64,000 nt of DNA from Stentor roeselii (Eukaryota; Ciliophora; Heterotrichea; Heterotrichida; Stentoridae). The first letter of the stretch is position 1. The number at the start of each line of letters is the position of its first letter. The stretch is taken from the NCBI GenBank assembly GCA_006503475.1, contig RSEH01000055.1:1-64000 (forward strand), given 5' to 3'. The notes under the pieces are model-generated. The model did no database searches. It saw nothing but the letters and a program-made list of their open reading frames with translations, and was not told where the DNA came from. The translations under genes and the position numbers were made by a program. This document shows positions 19,834-29,451 of the stretch, in pieces.

Positions 19834-21672
19834 TTATCCTAGTTCATTTACAAAGATTTCATCATCATCATCAAGAATATTACTCAAGTAAGTACTAACA
19901 AGTGCAGGATGTTTATAAAAAATTTGCTCATTCCTAATTCTCACTTGATCAAAATTCTTAGATTTAGCAGATTCAATTTTCTTATCATCTTTGAACACCC
20001 TCTGAATAATCTTCTTCTTATCCGAAGAGTACCCCCAAACAAATTCAGAATAATTTCCTCGACATCTTCTATACCTCTTCATCCTTCTCACTCCAACTTT
20101 CCTTGAATTTTTGTTGTTTCCAAGCCAAGCCAACTTATTAGCTTCTCTGATCTGTTCAATAAAATTGCAAAATTTAGCGACATGTCCTGTTTGATCACAT
20201 AAAAAACACTTAACATTCAAAATATTCAAGTTTTCTTTACAAGAATTTTGAATATTTTGAAAGACTTTCATGGCTTCAGGAAAACTTTCCAAAATTGAGT
20301 CAAAGTCCTCGATGGTGAGAAGAAGAACTTCTGAATAATTTACTGACATGACTGAAGCACACAATTTTTTTCTAGTAAAAAAGCCGATTTCGCCGAAGTA
20401 GTCGGAATATCCAAGTTCTTTTATTTTTTGCTTTGATTTCCTGTTGTAGATCTGGATAAGACCTGACTGGATAAAGAAAATTCCTACAGGAATAGAAGAT
20501 TCAATCAAGATATCGTCTTCAGGGGCATAGGTCTTGGAATGCATGAATCTTGAAATTTTATTAGTAAAAAAATCAGGAAATTTATCAAAGACTTTACAGT
20601 TGCTCAGTTCACTCCCGTTCAAATGAAGAAAAATTTGCTCTCTGAGAGGTTCTGAAAGAATTTCCAGCAAGTCAAACAGATCAACTTCCAGATTAACTGA
20701 TTCTTGAAGTTTAAACTCAAGGTACATTCTCACCTTTTTAGCCAGTGCTTTATTAACTTTATTGGTTTTCAAGTAGTGCTTGGCACTCCAGATGATGTCT
20801 CTTCTCTGATTCTCGAATTCAGCGTTTTTGGTGAGTATTGAAGAGGTGTACCCTAAAACCACCCCAAAAGTCACAGAACTCATCAACATGCACCCAATGC
20901 CAAGAAACCTTTCTTCAGTAGTTCGAGGAGAAATATCTCCATATCCAATAGAAACCATGGTAGTATAAGCCCAATAAATCGACGTCAAATAAAGTTCTGT
21001 TGTTGATTGACTGTCATCACATTTATTAATAACTAAGTTGGCAAAAGAGTCAGGTTTCAAGTACTCCGAACTAATACTAAACATCAAGCATCCCATCAAA
21101 TGAGCGACAATAAAAATATAAAGCTGTAGCTTTAAAATCGACATCAAAGTAATGATATGTCTATTTGAAATGAAATCTTCTATTTTAGAAAAGGTGTACT
21201 TCAACTTGCTTAATTTTATTAATTTCACAAGTTTGAATATTCTGATCACCTTGATGAGTCGGAAAGCTTTGTAGTAAGTGATGCTGTCTGCTGACTTCTC
21301 AATAATCTGATCAATTGGCAGGGCTGAAAGACTATCAACCCAGAACCAAAACTTCAGGTATTCTTGGATTATCACTTTTCTCTCGGTCACGATGTGACCT
21401 CGCAGGTAACAGGCTGTGTTGAAGTTGATCAAAATGTCGAGAATGTAAAGACCTGTCACTGAGTTGTCGAAGATAGAAGGATAAAATTCATACCCTTTAA
21501 ATGAAAGGATGAAAGGCACTGATACTCCTAAATAAAGAGCAAGGACCATCATCAGTAATTCCCAGGAGAAACGAAAAATGTTTTCTGGCATGAATAACAA
21601 TGAACAAGGTTTTAGAGAGGGTTGAGTCATTGTTTGTCTTCTGGAAGTTGAAAATGTTTTTTGCTTTTTCAT
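19834..21672 (-). CDS. Voltage-gated-type K+ channel with cyclic-nucleotide-binding-like domain and CCHC zinc knuckle, 612 aa
   Basis: Residues ~30-285 form a six-segment channel core: S1 opens with SWELLMMVLALYLGVSVPF, the S4 helix has Arg/Lys at every third position (FRLIKVIRIFKLVKLIKLSK), and the pore carries TTMVSIGYGD with the K+ filter GYGD near residue 243. A CNBD follows (~350-465; GIFFIQSGLIQIYNR, then FGEIGFFTRKKLCASV). In cAMP/cGMP-binding domains the phosphate cassette normally has Arg before the small residue (R-T/A-A); here that place is Leu, so ligand binding may be lost as in EAG-type channels. At ~486-499 sits a CCHC zinc knuckle, CFLCDQTGHVAKFC, which is not a usual part of this channel family. 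Expected site is plasma or ciliary membrane. Complete frame, ends in TAA. Confidence 0.88.
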   Translation of the reverse strand: MKKQKTFSTSRRQTMTQPSLKPCSLLFMPENIFRFSWELLMMVLALYLGVSVPFILSFKGYEFYPSIFDNSVTGLYILDILINFNTACYLRGHIVTERKVIIQEYLKFWFWVDSLSALPIDQIIEKSADSITYYKAFRLIKVIRIFKLVKLIKLSKLKYTFSKIEDFISNRHIITLMSILKLQLYIFIVAHLMGCLMFSISSEYLKPDSFANLVINKCDDSQSTTELYLTSIYWAYTTMVSIGYGDISPRTTEERFLGIGCMLMSSVTFGVVLGYTSSILTKNAEFENQRRDIIWSAKHYLKTNKVNKALAKKVRMYLEFKLQESVNLEVDLFDLLEILSEPLREQIFLHLNGSELSNCKVFDKFPDFFTNKISRFMHSKTYAPEDDILIESSIPVGIFFIQSGLIQIYNRKSKQKIKELGYSDYFGEIGFFTRKKLCASVMSVNYSEVLLLTIEDFDSILESFPEAMKVFQNIQNSCKENLNILNVKCFLCDQTGHVAKFCNFIEQIREANKLAWLGNNKNSRKVGVRRMKRYRRCRGNYSEFVWGYSSDKKKIIQRVFKDDKKIESAKSKNFDQVRIRNEQIFYKHPALVSTYLSNILDDDDEIFVNELG

Positions 21673-22167
21673 CGATAATTTATTAGTTTAGTCAAGATTT
21701 TTTAGTTATTTGTGAATTTTTAGTTGGTGAGGGTTTAACAGCTGAAGATTTGGAAAGGGGTTGATTTGGGTTAAGAAAGAAATTTTAATTAAGTTATCAA
21801 AAGTGATTTTTTTTTCGATTTATTTTGGTTTGAAATCGTAAATTAGAACTTTGAACCTTCAGGTTCTTTTAAAAACTGTTTTCACTGTTTACAGATTTCG
21901 ACATATATAATTTACTTTAAAGCAACATAGTGAATAGTAATAATCTACCAGAAATAATTTGAGGAAAATCACTTATATTGAAGAAGCAAGGATAAAAATA
22001 GAAATTCTGCTTAGCAATCAAGGATTATAAAGAAATGAATAAATAGAATTATTCAGTTCAAAACAAAATCAATAAAACTCTAACTTTTCCTTAATAAAAT
22101 CAAAAAAGATTAAATTTTAATCCTTCTTGTCTAAATTTCAACTCTCAACATCTCAACTAATTATTAC
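21673..22167. other. Intergenic spacer
   Basis: 495 bp between two minus-strand genes; AT-rich with T and A runs. It must hold the upstream region of the channel gene and the 3' end of the SANT-like gene. No motif or gene is recognised. Confidence 0.5.
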
Positions 22168-23634
22168 CTAAGACTCTTCAAGAGAGTTGCTCTGCTTATC
22201 CTCAGTTTCCAATTTGATCCTTTTATTATAAAGCTGTCTTTCATATCTAACATGATTAGGGTCAATATGCGGCCCCATAAACTTAGCAATTTTTTTATTA
22301 GCCAGTTGTTCATTGTTAAACTTTTTAATCGCTTCATAAAACTTTTCATAATCTTCAGGGTTCCACTCAGTTCTTTCACTAGAAAAGTACTTATAGCTTC
22401 TTTTCAGTTTTTCTTCAGGACTCTCAAAAATTTCATTCAATTTTCCGCAGACCCTTTCAATATTATCATCTTGTTTATAAAACATCATATCTGAGAACAA
22501 ACCAGGAGCCTTTCCTTGATTCCAGACATAACATTCAAGTTCACTCACCAGCTGCTGGTCCACTTCTTTCGTGTACAGTTGATTCGTGTCATAATGAAAA
22601 AAAGCTATCGAGTCATCCATTTTCCTGCCACTTAAACTTATGGCTCTTTCCATGCAAGGACCCTTCATAGTCAGAAAAGCGACTAGTCCTTTATACGAGT
22701 AATTCAAACAAACAGCCAAGGTTTTCTCTTCAATCGCTTTCATTTCATTGAACTTATCAAAAATCCCAAGAAAATTCATTCCTTCAGCTTCACAAAATAT
22801 CTGAAATTCTTTAAAAACAGTTAAAAACTCTTCTCCCAGTTCTTCAACATTAGAGTAATCAACTACTTTTTTCACCTTATCAGGCTTGTACCTCAAATTT
22901 CTTCGAAATTTCTCATTTTTCTGAAAATTGTTGATTTCACGATTGGTTAACTCGATTTTAAAATGATGCTTCGCCCTGATCAAAGAGGTGTAAATCAAGT
23001 TTTGCAAAAAGAAGTCAGCGACTTGCTCTGTTCCGTCCTCTGCTTTTGGAGAAATCTTCTTGATGAACTGGAAAACAAGTGGAAAAATTATCAGAGGGAG
23101 TCGAGGAATCTTCATGAATCGGTTCGCCGCGAAGAGTGTCTCTCCTGAGAACTGAGCGATGTGAGACCTTAGAGAGGAGTAGCTTATTGAAGTGTCTTCG
23201 ATGTCTTGGGAACTGGCTGGAAGGTTTTCACCTTCTTCTGGACGATATTCACCTTCCTCTTTAATTTTCTCGAATACAGCTGAGCCATTTATCCAGAATT
23301 TTTGGTCTTTTCTTAAAGAAGCTAATATGCAAGAAATTAGCTCTTGTGTTGAGGTAGCTGTCTAATCAATACCTTTGAAATACGAACTATGCAACAGTGA
23401 CAACTCAATGATATAGGTCTCCAGTTCAAAGTCCTGCAAGCAACAAAGTTCTTTTCTGCTAAGACGGCGCTTTACTTCTTTCTTTATCAACGGCAGTGCA
23501 GTCACACATAAGGACGTTGGGTCTCCTTTGACAGGTTTGCGGATAAAACCAGTTGTATTGAAAACTTGAGTCCGTGCAAGGTCACTGTATTTGGGTTCCG
23601 AGTTCTTTGAGATCAATCGACTGGCTGAGTTCAT
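22168..23634 (-). CDS. SANT/Myb-like domain protein, 483 aa, one 15-nt intron
   Basis: Two minus-strand frames join across a 15-nt GT-AG intron at 23358-23372 (phase 1): ...LLHSSYFK is followed by ATSTQELISCILASLRK and then ...SGETLFAANRFMKIPRLPL. The joined protein has 483 residues. Near the C-terminus, WNPEDYEKFYEAIKKFNNEQ then NKKIAKFMGPHIDPNHVRYE resembles a SANT/Myb helix-turn-helix (W at helix 1, K-K-I-A in helix 2, P-N-H-V-R-Y in helix 3). Such domains bind DNA or histone tails, so a nuclear role is plausible. The middle region (residues ~200-400) is not recognised. The C-terminus is acidic. The start codon at 23634 may be too late: the frame stays open upstream over a hydrophobic Ala/Gly/Leu-rich stretch (SIAALLGGAAAFILK) until a TAG, with no Met in it. 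Confidence 0.7.
23358..23372 (-). other. 15-nt intron (GTATTGATTAGACAG)
   Basis: GT...AG, exactly 15 nt, contains an in-frame stop for the upstream frame; removal keeps the reading frame and merges two conserved-looking halves of the SANT-like gene. Confidence 0.85.
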
Positions 23635-23969
23635 TTTTAATATGAAAGCTGCTGCACCCCCTAATAGTGCTGCGATACTTTGAGTTTTGGACTAGTCATT
23701 ATTATATTCACTGGAATGGTGTGGCAATACTAAGCATAACTGCTTGTCCATCAAATAAAAAATGCCAACTTGTTTAACTAATCATTTGTATTATTCAGAG
23801 AAATTTGGGAGATTGAGCTTATCTTTAGAGCTTGATATTCTTAAAGGCTTATTAATTAATGTGTTTAAGTTCATCACCGATTTAAATCTCTATAGCTCTG
23901 TTTAGTGATGCAAAACAGTGTATCCTCTCAATCTTTAAAGTCTAATGCTAAATACTAAACTCTAATATA
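23635..23969. promoter_or_regulatory. Shared upstream region of two divergent genes
   Basis: 335 bp between the SANT-like gene (minus) and the importin-alpha-like gene (plus). It should contain both promoters. Part nearest 23635 may be coding for the minus-strand gene (open frame, hydrophobic). No defined motif is seen beyond TATAATG at the plus-strand start. Confidence 0.4.
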
Positions 23970-25472
23970 ATGAATATCGAAGAAAGAGTGGAACTAAGAA
24001 GAGTTAACTACATGAAGCACACAGACGACCAGATAGATCAAAGACAAACCTTTCATATCACCCTCCGAAAAGAAAAGCGTAAAGATTTTATAAAATCCTG
24101 CAGAATCAGCAGGCTCAAATCAATTGACACCAAAATGGAAGAATATCCCGATGTCTTATCAATAATGATCCAGTTGATTGACTCTCTTCACTTGACCATT
24201 CCCGATTCAGACCTGTTGACAAAATTAGAGTCAATAAAAGACCTCTGCTCAGAAAATATCTTAGAAAATCTATTCAAATCTCCAAGACTTCTTTTGAATA
24301 TTCTTCAATTCCTCAACCACAACTCTGATAAGATTTCCTTCATAGTAGCAAAAATCCTAGTACTTCTTCTAAGTTCAAAAAAGGAAAACAAAGCAAAATT
24401 AATAGAAATTTTCCCAATCTCTTACATTTCTTCCTTTATCACCATATCAAAGCCGAAAACCGCCATATACCTAATAAGATCCCTTTCTATACTAGCAGGT
24501 GAATCATCTCATTTTTGCATGATGTTAAGTCAAGAAGGTATTCTTCGAGTTCTCTTCGACATGCTTAAATCAATGAACGATCTCGATATTTTTAAGGAAT
24601 GTTCTTTATTTTACCTGAACTTTTCAATAAATTACAAAGACATAAAGCTTCAAATATTTCAAGATATCATCTTGGGTGTTAAGTACCTGATCAAATCAGA
24701 AAACAATGACGTATTAATTGATGTTCTGATAACGCTTAACAATCTCCTTCAAAACAACCTTACCCGGATTAAGCAGTTCATGTCGATCCACATCACAGAT
24801 AGGATCATTCAATTAGTGAACCATACTGAGCATGCCATCTCTGAAAGAGCTTTAAAGGTTTTAGGCGACTGTGCAATGGGAGATGTGCCTCAGATTAACA
24901 TCCTTTTAGAACATAACCTTCTCGACCTGCTCTTGCAAACAACGAGTCAAGGCAGAGATATCATGAGAAAAGAGTCATTTTACATCATTTCCAACATAAT
25001 CGCTTCAGGTGTTTCATTCATCGATGTTTTAATTGAACACCAAATATCTTTAAAAATCATCGAATCTCTAGAAGATCAAAACCTTGCAGTGCTAAAAGAA
25101 CTAAGCTTCGTTTATCTCAACATTTCAAGCATCGGGAAATGGAACCACCTGAAGTTCTTTGCAAATCAAGGGGTTTTCACTCATCTAAAATCCGCATTAA
25201 TTGCAAAACCAGCTGAAATCGTTGTGAATTTCTTGAAGTTCTGCTTTAAAATCCTCTCAGCAGCAAAGGACCATAAAGCTTTTGAAGTATTCGACATGTT
25301 CCAAGATTCAGGGTGTATCGACATAGTAGGAAAGAAAAGCAAAGAAATGAATTTAGAAATTTACAACATGGTTTCAAAGATCCTCGATTTCTTCATTTCC
25401 GATGAAAGTAACTCCCCTGAAGCGATGAATCACGAGACTCCCTTAAGCCCTCCAAGTTACTTCATGATATAA
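23970..25472 (+). CDS. Armadillo-repeat, importin-alpha-like protein, 500 aa
   Basis: The N-terminus (residues ~8-45) is basic, with RRVNYMKH... and TLRKEKRKDFIKSCR, resembling the importin-beta-binding segment of importin alpha (R-R-x...L-R-K-x-K-R). The remaining ~430 residues are all-helical ARM-like repeats of about 42 residues with Leu/Ile heptads and repeat starts such as ERALKVLGDCAMGDVPQINI and RSLSILAGESSHFCMM. Length (500) fits importin alpha (about 520-540). Importin alpha links NLS cargo to importin beta for nuclear import. The usual W-x3-N cargo-binding array is largely missing (there are N residues in helix 3 but few Trp), so it may be a divergent adaptor. It ends 34 bp before the RecQ gene on the same strand. 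Codons are mostly A/C-ending. Confidence 0.6.
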   Translation: MNIEERVELRRVNYMKHTDDQIDQRQTFHITLRKEKRKDFIKSCRISRLKSIDTKMEEYPDVLSIMIQLIDSLHLTIPDSDLLTKLESIKDLCSENILENLFKSPRLLLNILQFLNHNSDKISFIVAKILVLLLSSKKENKAKLIEIFPISYISSFITISKPKTAIYLIRSLSILAGESSHFCMMLSQEGILRVLFDMLKSMNDLDIFKECSLFYLNFSINYKDIKLQIFQDIILGVKYLIKSENNDVLIDVLITLNNLLQNNLTRIKQFMSIHITDRIIQLVNHTEHAISERALKVLGDCAMGDVPQINILLEHNLLDLLLQTTSQGRDIMRKESFYIISNIIASGVSFIDVLIEHQISLKIIESLEDQNLAVLKELSFVYLNISSIGKWNHLKFFANQGVFTHLKSALIAKPAEIVVNFLKFCFKILSAAKDHKAFEVFDMFQDSGCIDIVGKKSKEMNLEIYNMVSKILDFFISDESNSPEAMNHETPLSPPSYFMI

Positions 25473-25506
25473 TTTAATCATAGTCTCTAAAGTCAATAAA
25501 CACATC

Positions 25507-27852
25507 ATGTCAGTCTATTCCAACCTTCCTTCAATCCCCAGACAGTCGTCAGAAGACTCGATCTTCAAAAAGCCCTCTTTGATCCTTTCATCTTCAAAAA
25601 AACTTCCCCAAGACTTGTCACTTATTCAAAGGGTCAACCTCGAGATTTTCGGAAACTCTTCATTTAAAAGCCAACAAGAAGAAGTAATCAAAGCGGTGCT
25701 CAACGGAGATGATATTTTCGTTTGCATGCCGACAGGCGCAGGAAAAAGTCTCACTTTTCAACTTCCCGCTGTCATCAGTTCTGGACTCACAGTCGTCATC
25801 ATGCCGCTTGTCTCGCTGATTCAGGACCAGTTGAAAAGACTTGAAACTTTGAATATCAAGTGCAAGGTCATTTCAGGGTCGTTAAGTAAAAAACAGGAAA
25901 GACTTGCTTATGAAGCGATTTTAATGCAAAAGGACTTTAAGATTGTTTTTCTTACTCCTGAAAAACTTTCGAAGTGTGAAAAACTTGCTGGGTTGTTGAG
26001 TGATTTGTATAAGGAAAGAAGGATTGCCAGGTTTGTTATTGATGAAGCTCATTGTGTTAGTAAGTGGGGAAGGGAGTTTAGGGCGGATTACTTGAAACTT
26101 AATCAGCTTAGGATTGACTTTCCGAATGTTCCTATTTTGGCTCTGACTGGAACGGCTACTGATTTGGTTAGGAAGGATGTGGTTAAGGTACTTGGAATGA
26201 GACTTACCAAATTCTTTCTTGATGGGTTTAATAGACCGAATCTTTACTTTCAGGTTGTTTGCAAAACTAAGCAAGTCATACAAGATATTTCGAATATTAT
26301 TAACAACAGGTTTAGTAAACAAACTGGACTAGTTTACTGTGTGACCAAAAAAGACTGCGAAAAAGTATCCTCAGGTCTTCAACATCACGGTATAATCAGC
26401 GGTTTTTACCACGCAGACGTATCTCAAACAAAAAGAAACCAGATCCAACAAGAATGGATGGAAGGAAAAGTTCAAGTCCTAGTAGCAACAATAGCTTTCG
26501 GAATGGGAATCGACAAGCCAGACGTAAGATTCGTGATCCATCATTCATTTCCCAAATCAATCGAAAACTACTACCAAGAGTCAGGCAGAGCAGGGCGCGA
26601 CGGTCAAAGGTCCGACTGCATTATTTTCTTTGATTTCGCCGACAAGAAGAAGCACAGCAACTTGATAAACGAAAACAAAAGACAAGAATTTAACTTTCAC
26701 GAAATCGCAGTCGTGATGAAGTACTGTGAAAACATTTACACTTGCAGAAGAAAGCAAATTTTGGCTTATTTCGGCGAAAATTTCGATGAAACAATGTGCA
26801 AAGGCTTTTGTGATAACTGTAGGAATAAAAAAGAATATCTTGCGAAAGATGTCACTGATGAGGCTCTTAGTATTCTTGATTTTATTAATGACCTGCCCAG
26901 GGGAATCGCGACTTTACCGCAAATTGCAAGTTTTCTTAGAGGAAATTCTCAGAAAGCGAAAATTGTGACGAAAGGAAATTCTTTCTTCGCAGTTCTTACG
27001 ATGATGAAACTTTCAGATATTGAGACTATTCTAAGAAATATGATTTATGAGGAAATTCTTTCTGAAAAACTTGTGAAAGCATTCAGAAAGTTTAAAAAAA
27101 CGAAAATTCTTGTTGGTCCGAAAGCTTTTGCCTTTAAACAGAAACAGTTTCGATTGACTGTTTTGATTGACCTCTGCAAACACCCTGTTTCACTTCCGGG
27201 CAGTGGAAAAGACTTGGAAAAAGGAAAAAAAACTGAAGTTGCCAAGTCGCTCACTGAAAACATCGGAAAAGTTAAACTGAAAAGACCAGAACTTGGAAAC
27301 TCATTCACTGAAATAAAAATAATCAACCCTGATTTCGGACAAGTGAAAGAAATAAAAAAAATTGAAATCCTTCCTAAAATAAAGAAAAATGAAGAAAATC
27401 GTCGAGAAAGCATCGTGATTGACTTAGACGAACCTGTCGAACTTTCAGAAAAAATGGAAAAAATCGCGAAAATAGCTGAAAAACAGGTTTCTGAAACGAT
27501 TTCTATTAATTCAAACATCTTGAAAGATAAAAACTTTGAAATACCTGCTCTTCACTCTTTCCTCACCCAAGACATGTACGAAGAACTCTTTTCGCGACTA
27601 CAAATCGTCAGAAAGTCTCTGAGTAAAAAGCTTCAAAAACCTGAATCCCTGATCTTACCTGACAAAGACCTAGAAATTGCAGCAAGGAGCTTAGAAGGTC
27701 CTCATCTTCTTCCAGAGTTCATCAGAGAAATCCGATTTTTCAAAGAAATCCACAAAATCAAAGATCTTTACAAGTTTCAACTCGACTTAGACTCAATCGA
27801 ACCTCTCGAGTTGAGCCATGTTCTTGGAAACAAGAAACTTAAACATAATTAA
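25507..27852 (+). CDS. RecQ-family DNA helicase, 781 aa
   Basis: Superfamily-2 helicase of the RecQ type: motif 0 FKSQQEEVI at ~55, Walker A MPTGAGKS at ~73-80, DEAH box at ~179-182 followed by CVSKWG, motif III ALTGTAT, then helicase C domain with YCVTKKDCEKV, ATIAFGMGIDKPDVR and motif VI QESGRAGRDGQ near 357. The RecQ zinc site (YCEN...TCRRKQIL...CKGFCDNC) lies at ~405-440, then a winged-helix-like region, a charged low-complexity linker (~555-670), and a C-terminal HRDC-like segment (ELFSRLQIVRKSLSKKL). It unwinds DNA 3' to 5' in recombination and replication-fork repair in the nucleus. Whether it is WRN/BLM/RECQ1-like cannot be decided; there is no exonuclease domain. Synonymous codon choice switches sharply at ~25960, ~26280 and ~26760 (see findings). 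Confidence 0.95.
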   Translation: MSVYSNLPSIPRQSSEDSIFKKPSLILSSSKKLPQDLSLIQRVNLEIFGNSSFKSQQEEVIKAVLNGDDIFVCMPTGAGKSLTFQLPAVISSGLTVVIMPLVSLIQDQLKRLETLNIKCKVISGSLSKKQERLAYEAILMQKDFKIVFLTPEKLSKCEKLAGLLSDLYKERRIARFVIDEAHCVSKWGREFRADYLKLNQLRIDFPNVPILALTGTATDLVRKDVVKVLGMRLTKFFLDGFNRPNLYFQVVCKTKQVIQDISNIINNRFSKQTGLVYCVTKKDCEKVSSGLQHHGIISGFYHADVSQTKRNQIQQEWMEGKVQVLVATIAFGMGIDKPDVRFVIHHSFPKSIENYYQESGRAGRDGQRSDCIIFFDFADKKKHSNLINENKRQEFNFHEIAVVMKYCENIYTCRRKQILAYFGENFDETMCKGFCDNCRNKKEYLAKDVTDEALSILDFINDLPRGIATLPQIASFLRGNSQKAKIVTKGNSFFAVLTMMKLSDIETILRNMIYEEILSEKLVKAFRKFKKTKILVGPKAFAFKQKQFRLTVLIDLCKHPVSLPGSGKDLEKGKKTEVAKSLTENIGKVKLKRPELGNSFTEIKIINPDFGQVKEIKKIEILPKIKKNEENRRESIVIDLDEPVELSEKMEKIAKIAEKQVSETISINSNILKDKNFEIPALHSFLTQDMYEELFSRLQIVRKSLSKKLQKPESLILPDKDLEIAARSLEGPHLLPEFIREIRFFKEIHKIKDLYKFQLDLDSIEPLELSHVLGNKKLKHN

Positions 27853-27912
27853 AATATTTCTATGAAATAACCGCATTTTCAACAAGACAATTATAAAATA
27901 ACTTTATACAAC

Positions 27913-28296
27913 CTACTCAATCATTTCATTTTTTAACTTGTATCTAGGCGAAGTACATCTTGAATTGTTTTTACTATGAAAACTTGTACTGCACGCAGAG
28001 TGAAATCTTTGCACGTTTTCAATCATATTTACACATTTCCCTGAAACATTACTAGAAAATATCCGATTCTGTTGTTTCACATCCTTCGAACCCTCCCATC
28101 GATTCACAGAAGGTGAACAAACAGGAGTAGTCGAAATTGTGAAACTTTTAGTTTCATGTCTCTTCTCCGGAGAATCATTTGCTAAAATATTTGCAAGAAA
28201 TTCAGTCTTTTCCCCATCCGTGATGATTTTTTCAGTGAAGGTGTCTTGAACGGTGTCGATTTTTGTGCTTCTGCAGCATGAAATTTCAGCTCCCAT
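27913..28296 (-). CDS. Small putative N-acylated protein, 127 aa
   Basis: Starts MGAEISCCRSTK: Gly2 with Ser6 fits an N-myristoylation signal and Cys7-Cys8 fit a palmitoylation site, so membrane anchoring at the cytosolic face is inferred. The rest is polar, Ser/Thr/Asn-rich and without a known domain. It is convergent with RecQ (60 bp between stops) and divergent from the sorting nexin, the start codons being only 8 bp apart. The weak composition evidence means it could be a chance frame, but the clean acylation motif, TAG stop and tight fit between neighbours argue for a real gene. Confidence 0.55.
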   Translation of the reverse strand: MGAEISCCRSTKIDTVQDTFTEKIITDGEKTEFLANILANDSPEKRHETKSFTISTTPVCSPSVNRWEGSKDVKQQNRIFSSNVSGKCVNMIENVQRFHSACSTSFHSKNNSRCTSPRYKLKNEMIE

Positions 28297-28304
28297 AACT
28301 ATAA
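28297..28304. promoter_or_regulatory. 8-bp divergent start-codon spacer
   Basis: Sequence AACTATAA separates the ATG of the minus-strand acylated protein from the ATG of the sorting nexin. It contains the TATAA of the TATAAATG start motif. Any promoter elements must therefore lie inside the coding regions or be this spacer itself. Confidence 0.6.
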
Positions 28305-29438
28305 ATGGAAGGAGACGAAAATGAAACAGGTGGAGTGACCATCTCAGTTATCGATACTGAAATTCACTCAGAAAAACTCACGAAACACGTCAGGTACTCG
28401 ATTTCAGGAAAGGACGAAACAGGTCCTTTCGCTTGTGTCAGGCGATATAAGGAATTCGCTGCTTTAAGACAGGTCTTAGTCATTGTCTGGCCTGGTTGTT
28501 ACGTTCCTCAGATTCCACAGAAGCAGGTAGTGGTAGGTGTTAAGTAGGGAAATTTGGAAAACGAGTTTATTTTGCTTAGAAGACGATTGCTTGATTATTT
28601 CTTGAAACAAATCGCGCAACTTGATTATCTTTACTCTTCTGATGCTTTTCAGACTTTTATTAGAGGACCTGTTGATTATCTGAAGGTTTCTCAAGAAATG
28701 AAAAATGTCGGGTATGTCGTCATTGCTCAGAATTTCATTAATCGATACCAGGGACAAGCGAGCTTTCAGATGTCGCAGGAGAATGAAAGTCAGGTTGAAG
28801 ATGCGGCTCAGTATTTTAAAACTGGACTTGAAGCACTTGAAAAGTTTGAAATTGCTTGTAAAGAAAATTGGCAAAATTATCGTGAACTTAAAAATGATAT
28901 TAAGGGAATGATGGTCGGTGTTAAGGAAATTAGCTCTTTTTATACGGAAAAATATGGAGCTTCGCCTGTTCAAGTGCTAGAAAAAGAAGGACTAGCGAAC
29001 CCTTATGAAGATCTTGTTTATTGGACCCAGCAAGACATTCTTGACCTTAGAGCAATCATTGACTGCTTAAACACGAGACAAACTCTCACTAAAATAAAAT
29101 CAAAAATCCAAGAAAAAATCGATGCAGAAAGAGGAAAACTCGTAAAAGCTCAAAGTGGAAAAAAAAGCTTAGGCCAGATCTTCTCTAAAAAGTCAAAAGA
29201 AGACAGAGTCTTATCAATTGAAACAGAAATCAAAAGATGTGAAGAAGAAATCGAAAGCTGCTCTACAATCATAACAATAGTCACTGGAAGATTGATAGAA
29301 TCAGTAATCCCTGAGTTCAAAGACTACAAAACCAGAAATTTTGAGTTTATTATGCAGAAATTTGTTGAAGCCAGTGTAAATGATTACAACTTCTTGATTG
29401 ACGAGGCAAAATATTTAGAGTCTAACTTAAATCAATAG
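28305..29438 (+). CDS. PX-BAR sorting nexin, 372 aa, one 15-nt intron
   Basis: Two frames join across a 15-nt intron at 28533-28547 that falls inside the PX domain. Residues ~12-110 form the PX phosphoinositide-binding domain: RYSISGKDE...FACVRRYKEFAALRQVL, then WPGCYVPQIPQKQVV joined to GNLENEFILLRRRLLDYFL, matching the family's I-P-x-L-P-x-K-x...F...R-R-x-x-L-x-x-F signature. Residues ~150-372 are helical and charged as in the Vps5/SNX BAR dimerisation module. Such proteins bind PI3P on endosomes and bend membrane in retromer or SNX4-type recycling. Length is short compared with SNX1/2 (about 520) and closer to SNX4/7/30. Starts in TATAAATGG; ends TAG. Confidence 0.85.
28533..28547 (+). other. 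15-nt intron (GTAGGTGTTAAGTAG)
   Basis: GT...AG, 15 nt, phase 0, with two in-frame stops. Removal rebuilds the PX-domain motif QKQVV-GNLENEF. Confidence 0.92.
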
Positions 29439-29451
29439 CTTTAACCATTCC

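Noticed and set aside
26726-27518. Open frames on either strand inside RecQ (26726-26968 plus, 27045-27518 minus)
   Set aside because: They overlap a conserved helicase in other frames and carry no motifs; they arise from the skewed codon composition.
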